Origin: Bacteroidota bacterium
GTDB lineage: Bacteria > Bacteroidota > Bacteroidia > Bacteroidales > JAAUTT01
Length of the DNA stretch: 33,327 nt
NCBI GenBank assembly: GCA_021779665.1
Contig: JAJYAG010000065.1
Span: forward strand, 1 to 33,327
Direction: 5' to 3'
The notes below the pieces were generated by a model that was not told the DNA's origin, did no database searches, and was given only the letters and a program-made list of their open reading frames with translations. The position numbers and the translations under genes are program-made. Shown piece after piece: positions 7,989-15,290 of the stretch (position 1 is the stretch's first letter; each line of letters begins with the position of its first letter).

Positions 7989-10445
7989 ATGAAGAAAATT
8001 TTATTGTTAATTCTGGTTAGTTTATTGTATATCAACAATTTTACTTACGGACAAGCACCCATGGCACGCCCGGAACCAGGCCCTGCTGATGGAAAGATAA
8101 GCGGAAAAATTGTTGACTCTTCCAACAGTCTGCCGGTTGAATATGCAAGCGTTGCAATATACAGACAAAAGGACTCCACTTTGGTAACAGGCGTTGTTAC
8201 TGATGTTGACGGAAATTTTTCGATGGAAAATCTGCCCTATGGGAGGTTCTATGCCGTTGTAACCTTTATAGGATACAAAAAAGCCAAGCTTGATAATATT
8301 ATGATTAATCCTTCGGCCAAAAGTGCGGTGGTTGGAACTGTTAAACTCGATCCTTCATCAACTGCGCTCAACGAAGTTGTGGTAATGGGCAATGGCAACC
8401 AGATGGAGTATAAAATCGACAAAAAGGTTGTAAACATAAGTCAGAACATCGTTGCTGCAGGAGGAACGGTGGTGGATGCACTTCAAAATACTCCTTCGGT
8501 CCAAACTGATGTCGAAGGTAATCTTTCGCTAAGGGGAAGTTCAAACTTCACAGTTCTTATTGATGGTAAGCCTTCCGTTGTATCAGGAAGTGAGGCTTTG
8601 CAGCAGATTCCTGCCGGTATGGTTCAGAATGTTGAAATTATCACCAATCCTTCGGCCAAATACGACGCAGAAGGTAGCGCCGGTATTATCAATGTTATCA
8701 TGAAAAAGCAAAAGGTGAAAGGTTTCAATGGAAGCATATCGCTTTCAGCCGGGACTAATCGTAAGAATAACAATAATATCAACCTTAATTACAAATACGA
8801 CAAATGGAACTTTTCTCTTGGAGCTGATTATCAGGACATGGGCTTTAAAATGAATATGGAAAGTGAGCGGGATTATTTCACTTCCGACGTTCTTACTAAA
8901 AGTCAGTTGGTAAATGGATCCGGTCAGTTCAATCGTGGCGGTAAAGGAATCAGGGCAGGAATTGAATATAATATTACCGAAAATAGTTCTATCTCCATAG
9001 GAGGCCGTTATGGTGACCGTCAATTTAAACGCCCCATGAGTGCTTTTTATCAGGATTATTTCCCCGGAACTAATCAGAGCATATATTACAGAAGTGTTAA
9101 CACTGGTAAATCGCAGGATGAGTTTTACAGTCTTAACCTGGATTACATCTTGAACCTGAATAAACAAGGACATCAGTTAACCGCATCGGCTTATTATTCG
9201 GGCGGATCAGAAAACGACCCCAGTTTAACTCAACAGGACACTACCGATCAAGCGGGCAGAATTTTAAGCACCTATCTGCAAAGAATCGATGAAACCGGTG
9301 ATGAAAGCGAGTTAAGATTGAAAACCGATTACACTTTGCCATTTTCTGAGAAAACCAAACTGGAAGCAGGTTTGCAGTCTATTATGGAAGGAATTACCGC
9401 AAAGCATCATTTGTACAAAAATGAAATTGAGGATATTGCTCAGAGAGAAGAACTGGATTTTAGCCATAACATCAATTCGGGTTATGCAACTTTTTCGAGC
9501 TATACAAAGTTATTCGATTTTCAGGTAGGATTAAGGGCTGAACAAGAGAACAGAGTTGTTAAGCAATTGGAAATGAATCAGGATACAACTGTTAACCGCA
9601 TTGATCTGTTTCCAACAGTACATATTTCAAAAAAACTACCCTGGGATTTGCAGGTTCAATTGAGCTATACACGCCGTATCAGCCGTCCAAGACATTGGAA
9701 TTTAAGTCCGTTAAAAAGGTATATGGACCCTCAAAACGTGAGAGTTGGAAATCCAGGTCTGTTGCCCGAATTTACGGATGCTTACGAGCTGAATTTTCAA
9801 AAGAAAATTAACGAACAATCTTCGTTAACACTCGAAGGATTTTACAGAAAGACGAACAATCCTATCCAAAACATTACCAATGTAATCGACAATATCAATT
9901 ACATGACAGTAACAAACCTTGGTAAGGACGAATCACTTGGTGGTGAAGCTATGCTGAACCTTGGACTCACAAAAATATGGACGGCCAATGTTTCCGGAAG
10001 TATTTACCATTACAAGCTTACAGGCGACATGGAAAAAGTTAAATCGAGAACCTCAACAAACTGGGACATGAGAGCCAATACAATGCTTCGCTTTAAAACA
10101 GGAACATCGTTACAACTTAACTTCATGTACAATGCACCAAGCGTTACCGCTCAGGGTACAAGAGGATCGTTTTACACTACCGGCATAGCTGTTCGGCAGG
10201 ATATGCTAAAGAAGAAAGCAAGTTTAACACTGCAATTCCGCGACTGGATTGGAAATCCAAAAATGGAGATGACAACACAAACAAGCAACTTCTATTCATT
10301 TAATCAAATGAAGCGAGAAACTCAGGTTATTACAGCAACCTTCACATACCGAATCAATAATTACAAAGCCCAGAACCGTCGCGGATCAGATGATATGGGT
10401 GGCGGCAACGAAGGTGGTGGCGGCGGAGAAATGGATATGATGTAG
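7989..10445 (+). CDS. TonB-dependent receptor with regulatory N-domain (OMP_b-brl_3 type)
   Basis: 818 residues. Signal peptide at 1-21 (MKKILLLILVSLLYINNFTYG). A carboxypeptidase-regulatory-like Ig domain spans about 37-120 (GKISGKIVDSSN, VTDVDGNFSMENLPYG). The plug domain at about 135-240 shows LNEVVVMG, LRGSSNFTVLIDGKP and SAGIINVIMKK. An outer-membrane barrel covers about 245-785 with the RRISRPRHWNLSP and PELLPEF-like features of the OMP_b-brl_3 family. The protein ends in a Gly/Asp/Met-rich tail (GGGNEGGGGGEMDMM) rather than an aromatic residue, so the final strand is probably TATFTYRINNY. Substrate unknown; this family lacks a SusD partner here. It lies divergent to the ECF sigma operon and ends at a strong terminator. 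Confidence 0.92.
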   Translation: MKKILLLILVSLLYINNFTYGQAPMARPEPGPADGKISGKIVDSSNSLPVEYASVAIYRQKDSTLVTGVVTDVDGNFSMENLPYGRFYAVVTFIGYKKAKLDNIMINPSAKSAVVGTVKLDPSSTALNEVVVMGNGNQMEYKIDKKVVNISQNIVAAGGTVVDALQNTPSVQTDVEGNLSLRGSSNFTVLIDGKPSVVSGSEALQQIPAGMVQNVEIITNPSAKYDAEGSAGIINVIMKKQKVKGFNGSISLSAGTNRKNNNNINLNYKYDKWNFSLGADYQDMGFKMNMESERDYFTSDVLTKSQLVNGSGQFNRGGKGIRAGIEYNITENSSISIGGRYGDRQFKRPMSAFYQDYFPGTNQSIYYRSVNTGKSQDEFYSLNLDYILNLNKQGHQLTASAYYSGGSENDPSLTQQDTTDQAGRILSTYLQRIDETGDESELRLKTDYTLPFSEKTKLEAGLQSIMEGITAKHHLYKNEIEDIAQREELDFSHNINSGYATFSSYTKLFDFQVGLRAEQENRVVKQLEMNQDTTVNRIDLFPTVHISKKLPWDLQVQLSYTRRISRPRHWNLSPLKRYMDPQNVRVGNPGLLPEFTDAYELNFQKKINEQSSLTLEGFYRKTNNPIQNITNVIDNINYMTVTNLGKDESLGGEAMLNLGLTKIWTANVSGSIYHYKLTGDMEKVKSRTSTNWDMRANTMLRFKTGTSLQLNFMYNAPSVTAQGTRGSFYTTGIAVRQDMLKKKASLTLQFRDWIGNPKMEMTTQTSNFYSFNQMKRETQVITATFTYRINNYKAQNRRGSDDMGGGNEGGGGGEMDMM

Positions 10446-10482
10446 AAAAGAGACATTAGTAGTAAGTAGCTAGTAGTAAGAC

Positions 10483-10528
10483 TACATAAAAAAGCCTGTT
10501 CCGGATTTGGGACAGGCTTTTTTATGTA
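10483..10528. terminator. Strong intrinsic terminator after the TonB-dependent receptor
   Basis: Arms 10483-10502 and 10509-10528 pair over 20 bases with a single U-G wobble and a 6-base loop; the outer part is A-run/T-run, so it can end transcription on both strands. It separates the receptor from the BlaI/BlaR promoter region. Confidence 0.9.
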
Positions 10529-10546
10529 AAAAACACTAAAACAGAC

Positions 10547-10611
10547 ATAAACTATTTTATAATATTTTCTACTACATTTATAGTTTATATTTAATTTTTA
10601 TAGTACATTTG
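10547..10611 (+). promoter_or_regulatory. Promoter with BlaI-like operator half-sites for the blaI/M56 operon
   Basis: TACATTTG at 10604-10611 fits the Bacteroidota -7 box and lies 18 bases before the BlaI-like ATG at 10630. Around and upstream are repeated ACTA/TAGT half-sites: ATAAACTAT at 10547-10555 is the exact inverted copy of ATAGTTTAT at 10580-10588; ACTACATTTATAGT at 10571-10584 is an imperfect 14-base dyad; and a further ATAGTACA overlaps the -7 box. BlaI/MecI/CopY repressors bind dyads of the TACA/TGTA or ACTACA type, so this looks like an autoregulated operator region. Binding itself is inferred. Confidence 0.6.
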
Positions 10612-10629
10612 TTTCAAATAATAATTTCA

Positions 10630-11007
10630 ATGGAAGAAATAACCAAAGCTCAGGAAGAAATACTCAAAGCCTTATGGAATATAAAAGAAGGTGCGGTATC
10701 GGATGTTTTAGCTGTATTGCCGGAGCCTAAACCTGCTTACACAACCGTTGCCACAGTGATTAAAGTTCTCGAACGCAAAGGTTATGTCGATCATAAAACC
10801 TATGGCAAAACCCATGTTTTCTATCCGCTTAAAAGCAAAAAGGATTATACAAGTTTTGTATTGAAAGATGCCATGGAAGGCCTGTTTAACAATTCGCTCA
10901 ATGCCATGTTTTCGTTCTTTGTGAAGCAGAAAAAAAACGTCAGCCTTGAGGAACTTGAAGAACTACGCAATTACCTGGAAGAAGAGATAAAAAAACAAAA
11001 GTCGTAA
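10630..11007 (+). CDS. BlaI/MecI/CopY-family transcriptional repressor
   Basis: 125 residues from the ATG at 10630; an upstream TTG in frame lies inside the -7 promoter box and is rejected. The winged-helix N-domain shows ITKAQEEILKALWNI and the recognition segment PAYTTVATVIKVLERKGYV, the hallmark of the Penicillinase_R family. The C-terminal helices (FVLKDAMEGLFNNSLNAMF, then LEELEELRNYLEE) form the dimerisation and cleavage region. It would repress its own operon until cleaved after a signal from the membrane protease. The M56 gene starts 3 bases after its stop, so the two are translated together. Confidence 0.92.
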   Translation: MEEITKAQEEILKALWNIKEGAVSDVLAVLPEPKPAYTTVATVIKVLERKGYVDHKTYGKTHVFYPLKSKKDYTSFVLKDAMEGLFNNSLNAMFSFFVKQKKNVSLEELEELRNYLEEEIKKQKS

Positions 11008-11010
11008 GCC

Positions 11011-12678
11011 ATGGAAGCAATATTTATCTTTCTGCTTAAAGTATCGGGATGTCTGGCGATTTTTTATGGTGCTTACCTGCTGATCTTCCGAAATGATACC
11101 AACTTTAAAATCCAGCGCTTCTATTTAATAGCTTCCGTATGCTTAGCGGTTATACTGCCATTTAACAGTTATTCGCTGCGGCAATATAAAACCTTACCAG
11201 CCCAGGGAATTACTTCAGCGCCTTCGGTTGAGCTTCAAAGCAAAGTGACCTCAAATCAAAAAGTGGAGGATACAGACACAAATGCCCCATCGTTAAACAC
11301 TCTTCCAACTCAGGGGGAAAGCACATTCAGCCTGATATATCTTTTAAAATGGCTTTACATTTCCATGGCCTCACTTTTACTATTCAGAATATTACTCGGT
11401 TTAGCAAAATTTGGCTTTCTGCGCCTGCATGCCCGTAGTGAAGACCTTTTCGATACCCGCATTTACATTACAGATAGAATAAACGGTTCAGCTAATATTT
11501 TCGGTATCATTTTTCTGAACCCAACACTTACAAAAGATCCAAAACTCTCACAAATTATTTCACACGAAAAAATTCATGCTTCTCAATATCACTCAATCGA
11601 TATTCTTTTGGCAGAGCTACTTGCGGCCGCAATGTGGTTCAACCCTGTTGTGTGGTTTTTGAGACGATCGCTGCAGCAAATTCATGAATACCTGGCTGAT
11701 TCAGGTGTAATAAATTCCGGCTTCGACAGGCTGGAATATCAAAAACTCCTTGTCAACCAAATTGCAGAAGAGAACCTTCTGCTGAGTTCAGGTTTTCAAA
11801 GTTCAATTAAAAAACGAATGATTATGATGACAAAAACAACCGAGTTCAAACAAACAAAGTCAAAATTATTGACTTTGCTGCCGCTAATAGCCATTTTAAT
11901 TGCAGGAATTTCGTTCATTAACGCACCTGCACAGGAAAAGCAATCAGTAAAGCAAGCTACACAGGTTAAGTTTGTTCCACCCCAGACTTCAACTGCCAAA
12001 AGTTCAAAAGCAGCCACAGCTAAAACGACAAAAACGGAACCTCAACAAAAGGTTAAATTTGAACCACCTGTAATCCTTGAAAGTGAGGAAGCGCCTCAGG
12101 AACCACCTATGGCTGCAATTTCCTTAACCGCAATGAATGTAATTTATCTTGGCGTTGATAATCCGGTAGATATTGCCGTCTCAGGAGTTTCATCTGATAA
12201 AGTAAGAGTATCCATTACAAATGGTTCTGTAGTCAGATCCGGCAACAGCTACATTATCAGACCAAAAACACTGCAAAATGCAATAGTATCGGTTGAAGCT
12301 CTAATAAATGGGAAATGGGAAAACGTTAAAAATATGGATTTTCGGGTAAAACGCGTTCCAGATCCCGTTGCTTCAATTGGAGGCAAAAAAAGTGGGTTAA
12401 TCCAAAAGGATTTTCTCTCGTCTCAGGATAAAGTTTCAGTTCTAATGGAGAATTTTGACTTCAATTTGCAGTTTATTGTAACAGAATTCACCGTTTCAAT
12501 AAATGTAGACGGTGTATCAAAAGACCTGCATTCAAAATCGAATAAATTTACACCAGAACAGAAGGAGCTAATAAACAAGGCATCCAGTGGTCAGAAAATA
12601 TATTTTATAGATATTAAATGTGTTGGTCCCGATGGAAATATTCGGGAACTCCCGCCCATGCTGTTTGAAATTCTTTAA
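11011..12678 (+). CDS. BlaR1-type M56 metallopeptidase fused to GldM C-terminal-like domains
   Basis: 555 residues. The N-terminal membrane part has segments near 1-21, 35-52 and 107-130, with the M56 zinc-protease site HEKIH at 185-189 and the third-ligand candidate Glu226 in HEYLAD. A fourth membrane segment lies at about 285-303. A Pro/Lys/Thr-rich linker spans about 305-366. Residues 369-555 then read like the last two domains of GldM/PorM, the periplasmic shaft of the type IX secretion motor: AMNVIYLGVDNPVDIAV, VRVSITNGSV, FRVKRVPDPVASIGG, ENFDFNLQFIVTEFTVS and QKIYFIDIKCVGPDG. In BlaR1 the same position holds a penicillin-binding sensor. By position the GldM-like part should be the periplasmic sensor whose state controls cleavage of the adjacent repressor; this is inference. 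What it senses, perhaps the T9SS machinery or its partners, is unknown. Confidence 0.88.
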   Translation: MEAIFIFLLKVSGCLAIFYGAYLLIFRNDTNFKIQRFYLIASVCLAVILPFNSYSLRQYKTLPAQGITSAPSVELQSKVTSNQKVEDTDTNAPSLNTLPTQGESTFSLIYLLKWLYISMASLLLFRILLGLAKFGFLRLHARSEDLFDTRIYITDRINGSANIFGIIFLNPTLTKDPKLSQIISHEKIHASQYHSIDILLAELLAAAMWFNPVVWFLRRSLQQIHEYLADSGVINSGFDRLEYQKLLVNQIAEENLLLSSGFQSSIKKRMIMMTKTTEFKQTKSKLLTLLPLIAILIAGISFINAPAQEKQSVKQATQVKFVPPQTSTAKSSKAATAKTTKTEPQQKVKFEPPVILESEEAPQEPPMAAISLTAMNVIYLGVDNPVDIAVSGVSSDKVRVSITNGSVVRSGNSYIIRPKTLQNAIVSVEALINGKWENVKNMDFRVKRVPDPVASIGGKKSGLIQKDFLSSQDKVSVLMENFDFNLQFIVTEFTVSINVDGVSKDLHSKSNKFTPEQKELINKASSGQKIYFIDIKCVGPDGNIRELPPMLFEIL

Positions 12679-12681
12679 AAT

Positions 12682-12711
12682 AAAAAAGCCGGAGTGTTTT
12701 AGCGCTCCGGC
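12682..12711. terminator. Bidirectional terminator between M56 gene and LytTR operon
   Basis: Hairpin with arms 12688-12696 and 12703-12711 (9 pairs with one U-G) around a 6-base loop. On the minus strand six T follow (A at 12682-12687), ending the LytTR operon; on the plus strand it lies 10 bases after the M56 stop and is followed by a small CCC/GGG hairpin and TATATTTT. Confidence 0.85.
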
Positions 12712-12791
12712 GACCCTTTCGGGGTATATTTTGAATGACTATCTGACGACTATTTTATTGCAATTTCTGTGCCATAACAAACTTCAAAAAA

Positions 12792-13562
12792 CTAACTTTT
12801 ATCACCTTCGAGCCAATTTTTAAACTCTGCAACTTTTTCACGACTTACCAATGCATCCTCATCATCTCTATCGCTTATTTTTAACTTCAACCGACTGCCT
12901 GAATAGCTGATGATATCTTTGATTGCCTTCAGATTCACGAGATATTTACGGTTTATCCTGAAGAAATTTTTGGGATCGGTAAGCTGTTCCAGCTGGTCGA
13001 GCGAATACTCCAACCCGTAACATTTACCCGAAAAGGTATTCAGAAAAGTTTCCTTTTCCATGGAGTGGAAAAAAGCGACCTCTTCGATGCCAATATGGCG
13101 TAAATGTTCCCCAACTTTCACCACATAACGTGCTTTATATGGATTGGAAAACATCTGAACTATTTTATGCATCACTGCATTATCCAAAAGGACTTTCTCT
13201 TCTTTTTTAAAAAGACGGTTAAATTTCCCGATGGCTTGCTGAAGCTCCTGTCTGTCTATCGGCTTTAAAAGGTAATCGACACTGTTTACTTTAAATGCGT
13301 TTATTGCATATTCGTTATAAGCCGTGGTAAAAATAACGGGTGCCTCAACTTTAATAAAATCGAAAATTTTAAAACTCAGGCCATCGGCAAGCTGAATATC
13401 CATAAAAACAAGATCGGGAGCGGGGTTTCCCTGCAGCCAGCGAACTGACGATTTTACAGAATCGGCCTGCCCCACCAAAACAGCTTCAGGAATAATTTCC
13501 TTCACCATTCCTATGAGGCGGTCGGCCGCCAGCTTTTCATCTTCAATTACCAGAAACCGCAT
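12792..13562 (-). CDS. LytTR-family response regulator
   Basis: 256 residues. The receiver domain occupies about 1-120: acidic pair Glu7/Asp8, phospho-acceptor Asp55 in LVFMDIQLADG, Thr79/Thr80 in FTTAYNEYA and Lys100 in DYLLKPID. A LytTR DNA-binding domain spans about 149-252 (KVGEHLRHIGIEEVAFFHS, FFRINRKYLVNL). It binds DNA as a regulator once phosphorylated by the LytS-like kinase encoded 3 bases upstream. Last gene of the receptor-TPR-kinase-regulator unit; followed by a terminator on its strand. Confidence 0.95.
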   Translation of the reverse strand: MRFLVIEDEKLAADRLIGMVKEIIPEAVLVGQADSVKSSVRWLQGNPAPDLVFMDIQLADGLSFKIFDFIKVEAPVIFTTAYNEYAINAFKVNSVDYLLKPIDRQELQQAIGKFNRLFKKEEKVLLDNAVMHKIVQMFSNPYKARYVVKVGEHLRHIGIEEVAFFHSMEKETFLNTFSGKCYGLEYSLDQLEQLTDPKNFFRINRKYLVNLKAIKDIISYSGSRLKLKISDRDDEDALVSREKVAEFKNWLEGDKS

Positions 13563-13565
13563 AAA

Positions 13566-14597
13566 TTAAACATTTAGTTTAGGAATTCTAACAGTAAACA
13601 GTTCCCCGGCCTCCTCGATAATCAGTGGCTGTTCAGTAAAAAAGCGGTAACGCACTTTCAGGTTCTGCAAGCCAATTCCATTCGATGGAGTCTCGAGCAT
13701 TTTGGGTTGAATCGGATTTGAAACGTTAATAAATTCTTCGTCATCAAAAATTTTAACCAGCAGCGGAAATTCAGCCGAGATCTCGTTATGCTTGATTGCG
13801 TTCTCAATCAACATCTGCAGCGAAATAGGCAACACATAGAAACTCCTGTCAGTGATATCAATTTCTACCTTCAGGTTATTGCCGAATCGCATCTTTTGAA
13901 GATAAATATAAGACTCTGCAAACCGGAGTTCGGAATCGATATCGATTAATTCCCGGCTATCGCGATCGAGCATATATCGATACATCTCCGATAGCTGCTT
14001 TACAAATACAATTGCATTTTTAGGCTGGGTTTCAATAAGGGAAGTAAGTGTATTGAAACTGTTGAACAGGAAATGCGGATCGACTTGATTCCGCAAGGCT
14101 TGAAGCTGAAGCGAAACGCTTTCCTTCTTTAACCTTTCTTCGTTTAAAGCAGCAGCCTGCCACGACTGAAAGAATGCTATTGAATGATAAATCAGCATTA
14201 CTATCAGTGTGGCTGCATAAAAGATGAGAAAGGAGATTTTATTATACTGGAAAAAGTTTGTCAGATCAGGCTTATGAAAAATAAAGAACCAGATGAACAT
14301 GTAAAGCAGTATCATTATAAACGTGCTGTAAACTAACGAGAAAAGCAGTCGAAGCACAAGTTTACGAACAGGATACTGGAGCCAGGTATATTTTTTATCG
14401 ATATAAATAGCAAAAGATTCGTTTCCAAGCCAAAGAGACATCCCTATCACACTGGAATAGAGTAAATATCTGTTCCAAAATTCGAAAATACCAAACCCAT
14501 CGATAAAAAATCCAATGAAAAATCCGATAAGATTTACAAAAAACAAACGCTTTAATAACTCTTTGAAAAGTTTTGCTACCCGGCTCTTAATGTTCAT
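13566..14597 (-). CDS. LytS-type sensor histidine kinase (His_kinase family)
   Basis: 343 residues. Four predicted membrane segments at about 18-34, 44-66, 80-108 and 119-142 make up nearly all of the sensor part; no large extracytoplasmic domain is present, so the ligand is probably sensed in the membrane or through a partner. The kinase part has the HPK7/8-type box NQVDPHFLFNSFNTL with His175 and the ATP-binding box LIENAIKHN at 263-271, then GIGLQNLKVRY. Very tight spacing (9 bases after the TPR gene, 3 bases before the regulator) argues for one operon with the TonB-dependent receptor. Confidence 0.94.
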   Translation of the reverse strand: MNIKSRVAKLFKELLKRLFFVNLIGFFIGFFIDGFGIFEFWNRYLLYSSVIGMSLWLGNESFAIYIDKKYTWLQYPVRKLVLRLLFSLVYSTFIMILLYMFIWFFIFHKPDLTNFFQYNKISFLIFYAATLIVMLIYHSIAFFQSWQAAALNEERLKKESVSLQLQALRNQVDPHFLFNSFNTLTSLIETQPKNAIVFVKQLSEMYRYMLDRDSRELIDIDSELRFAESYIYLQKMRFGNNLKVEIDITDRSFYVLPISLQMLIENAIKHNEISAEFPLLVKIFDDEEFINVSNPIQPKMLETPSNGIGLQNLKVRYRFFTEQPLIIEEAGELFTVRIPKLNV

Positions 14598-14606
14598 ACT
14601 CCAATT

Positions 14607-15254
14607 TTATTGTTTGCAGGTTTCGAGCTGCTTTTTGCAGTCATCTTTACCCCATGAAGGATGCAATGCCGTTAAAGGTACAAATTTTTCATACTTCTGC
14701 ATGGCACCTTCAAGAACAGGCTGTGCTACTTTCTTGCCACCACCGTAAAAATCGGGAGTATTTAAAAGTATCATACCCATCATATAATCGGCTCTCGGGT
14801 TTTCCGGATTGAGCTCCTGGGCCTTTTTAAATGCTGCAGAGGCCGACATTGAGTACTGAGCGCCCCGGGTTTGAGGATCGACCATTATACGACCTATGTC
14901 CATGAACCCTTTTACAACAAATATTTCCGATTCATCAGCTTTGATTTTCATTGCTTCGTTTATCATTTTCTCGGCATAATCCAGGATTTGATCAGTTTTC
15001 GACTGATCCTTATTCATGAAACTCTGAATAACAGTAGCATAAGCAGCATAATAATAAGGCAGCCATTGATTTTGTTCAGCCTGCGCAATGCGTTCGAACT
15101 GATTGGCAATGGCATTAAAATCGGTCGGAGATGCAGCAGTTTTCATCTGCTCTAAGGTAGCAGCCATCGCTTCGTTATAACTTTTCTCATCGGCAAACAC
15201 TGTAGAAAACGACAAGGTTAAACCTAACAGAATGAATAATACTTTTGCTTTCAT
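14607..15254 (-). CDS. Secreted TPR-like helical-repeat protein
   Basis: 215 residues with a signal peptide at 1-21 (FSTVFADE cleavage region). The mature part is helical and TPR-like: WLPYYYAAYATVIQSF, a second unit near EKMINEAMKIKADESEIFVVKG and a third at AAFKKAQELNPENPRADYMMG. The segment NTPDFYGGGKKVAQPVLEGA and a C-terminal HPSWGKDDCKKQLETCKQ with two Cys, which could form a disulfide, are also present. Homologs are common hypothetical proteins of Bacteroidota. Its place between the receptor (36 bases) and the kinase (9 bases) suggests a periplasmic linker between receptor and sensor, which is inference. Confidence 0.85.
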   Translation of the reverse strand: MKAKVLFILLGLTLSFSTVFADEKSYNEAMAATLEQMKTAASPTDFNAIANQFERIAQAEQNQWLPYYYAAYATVIQSFMNKDQSKTDQILDYAEKMINEAMKIKADESEIFVVKGFMDIGRIMVDPQTRGAQYSMSASAAFKKAQELNPENPRADYMMGMILLNTPDFYGGGKKVAQPVLEGAMQKYEKFVPLTALHPSWGKDDCKKQLETCKQ

Positions 15255-15290
15255 AACATTGAAATTTAATTGTTTAATAAAGGTTAATTT

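Noticed and set aside
8745-9173. Long minus-strand frame inside the TonB-dependent receptor gene (and similar frames elsewhere, for example 24836-25594)
   Set aside because: Shadow frames of real genes; no own family similarity.
12620-12823. 67-residue plus-strand frame after the M56 gene
   Set aside because: It passes through the bidirectional terminator and overlaps genes on both sides in another frame.
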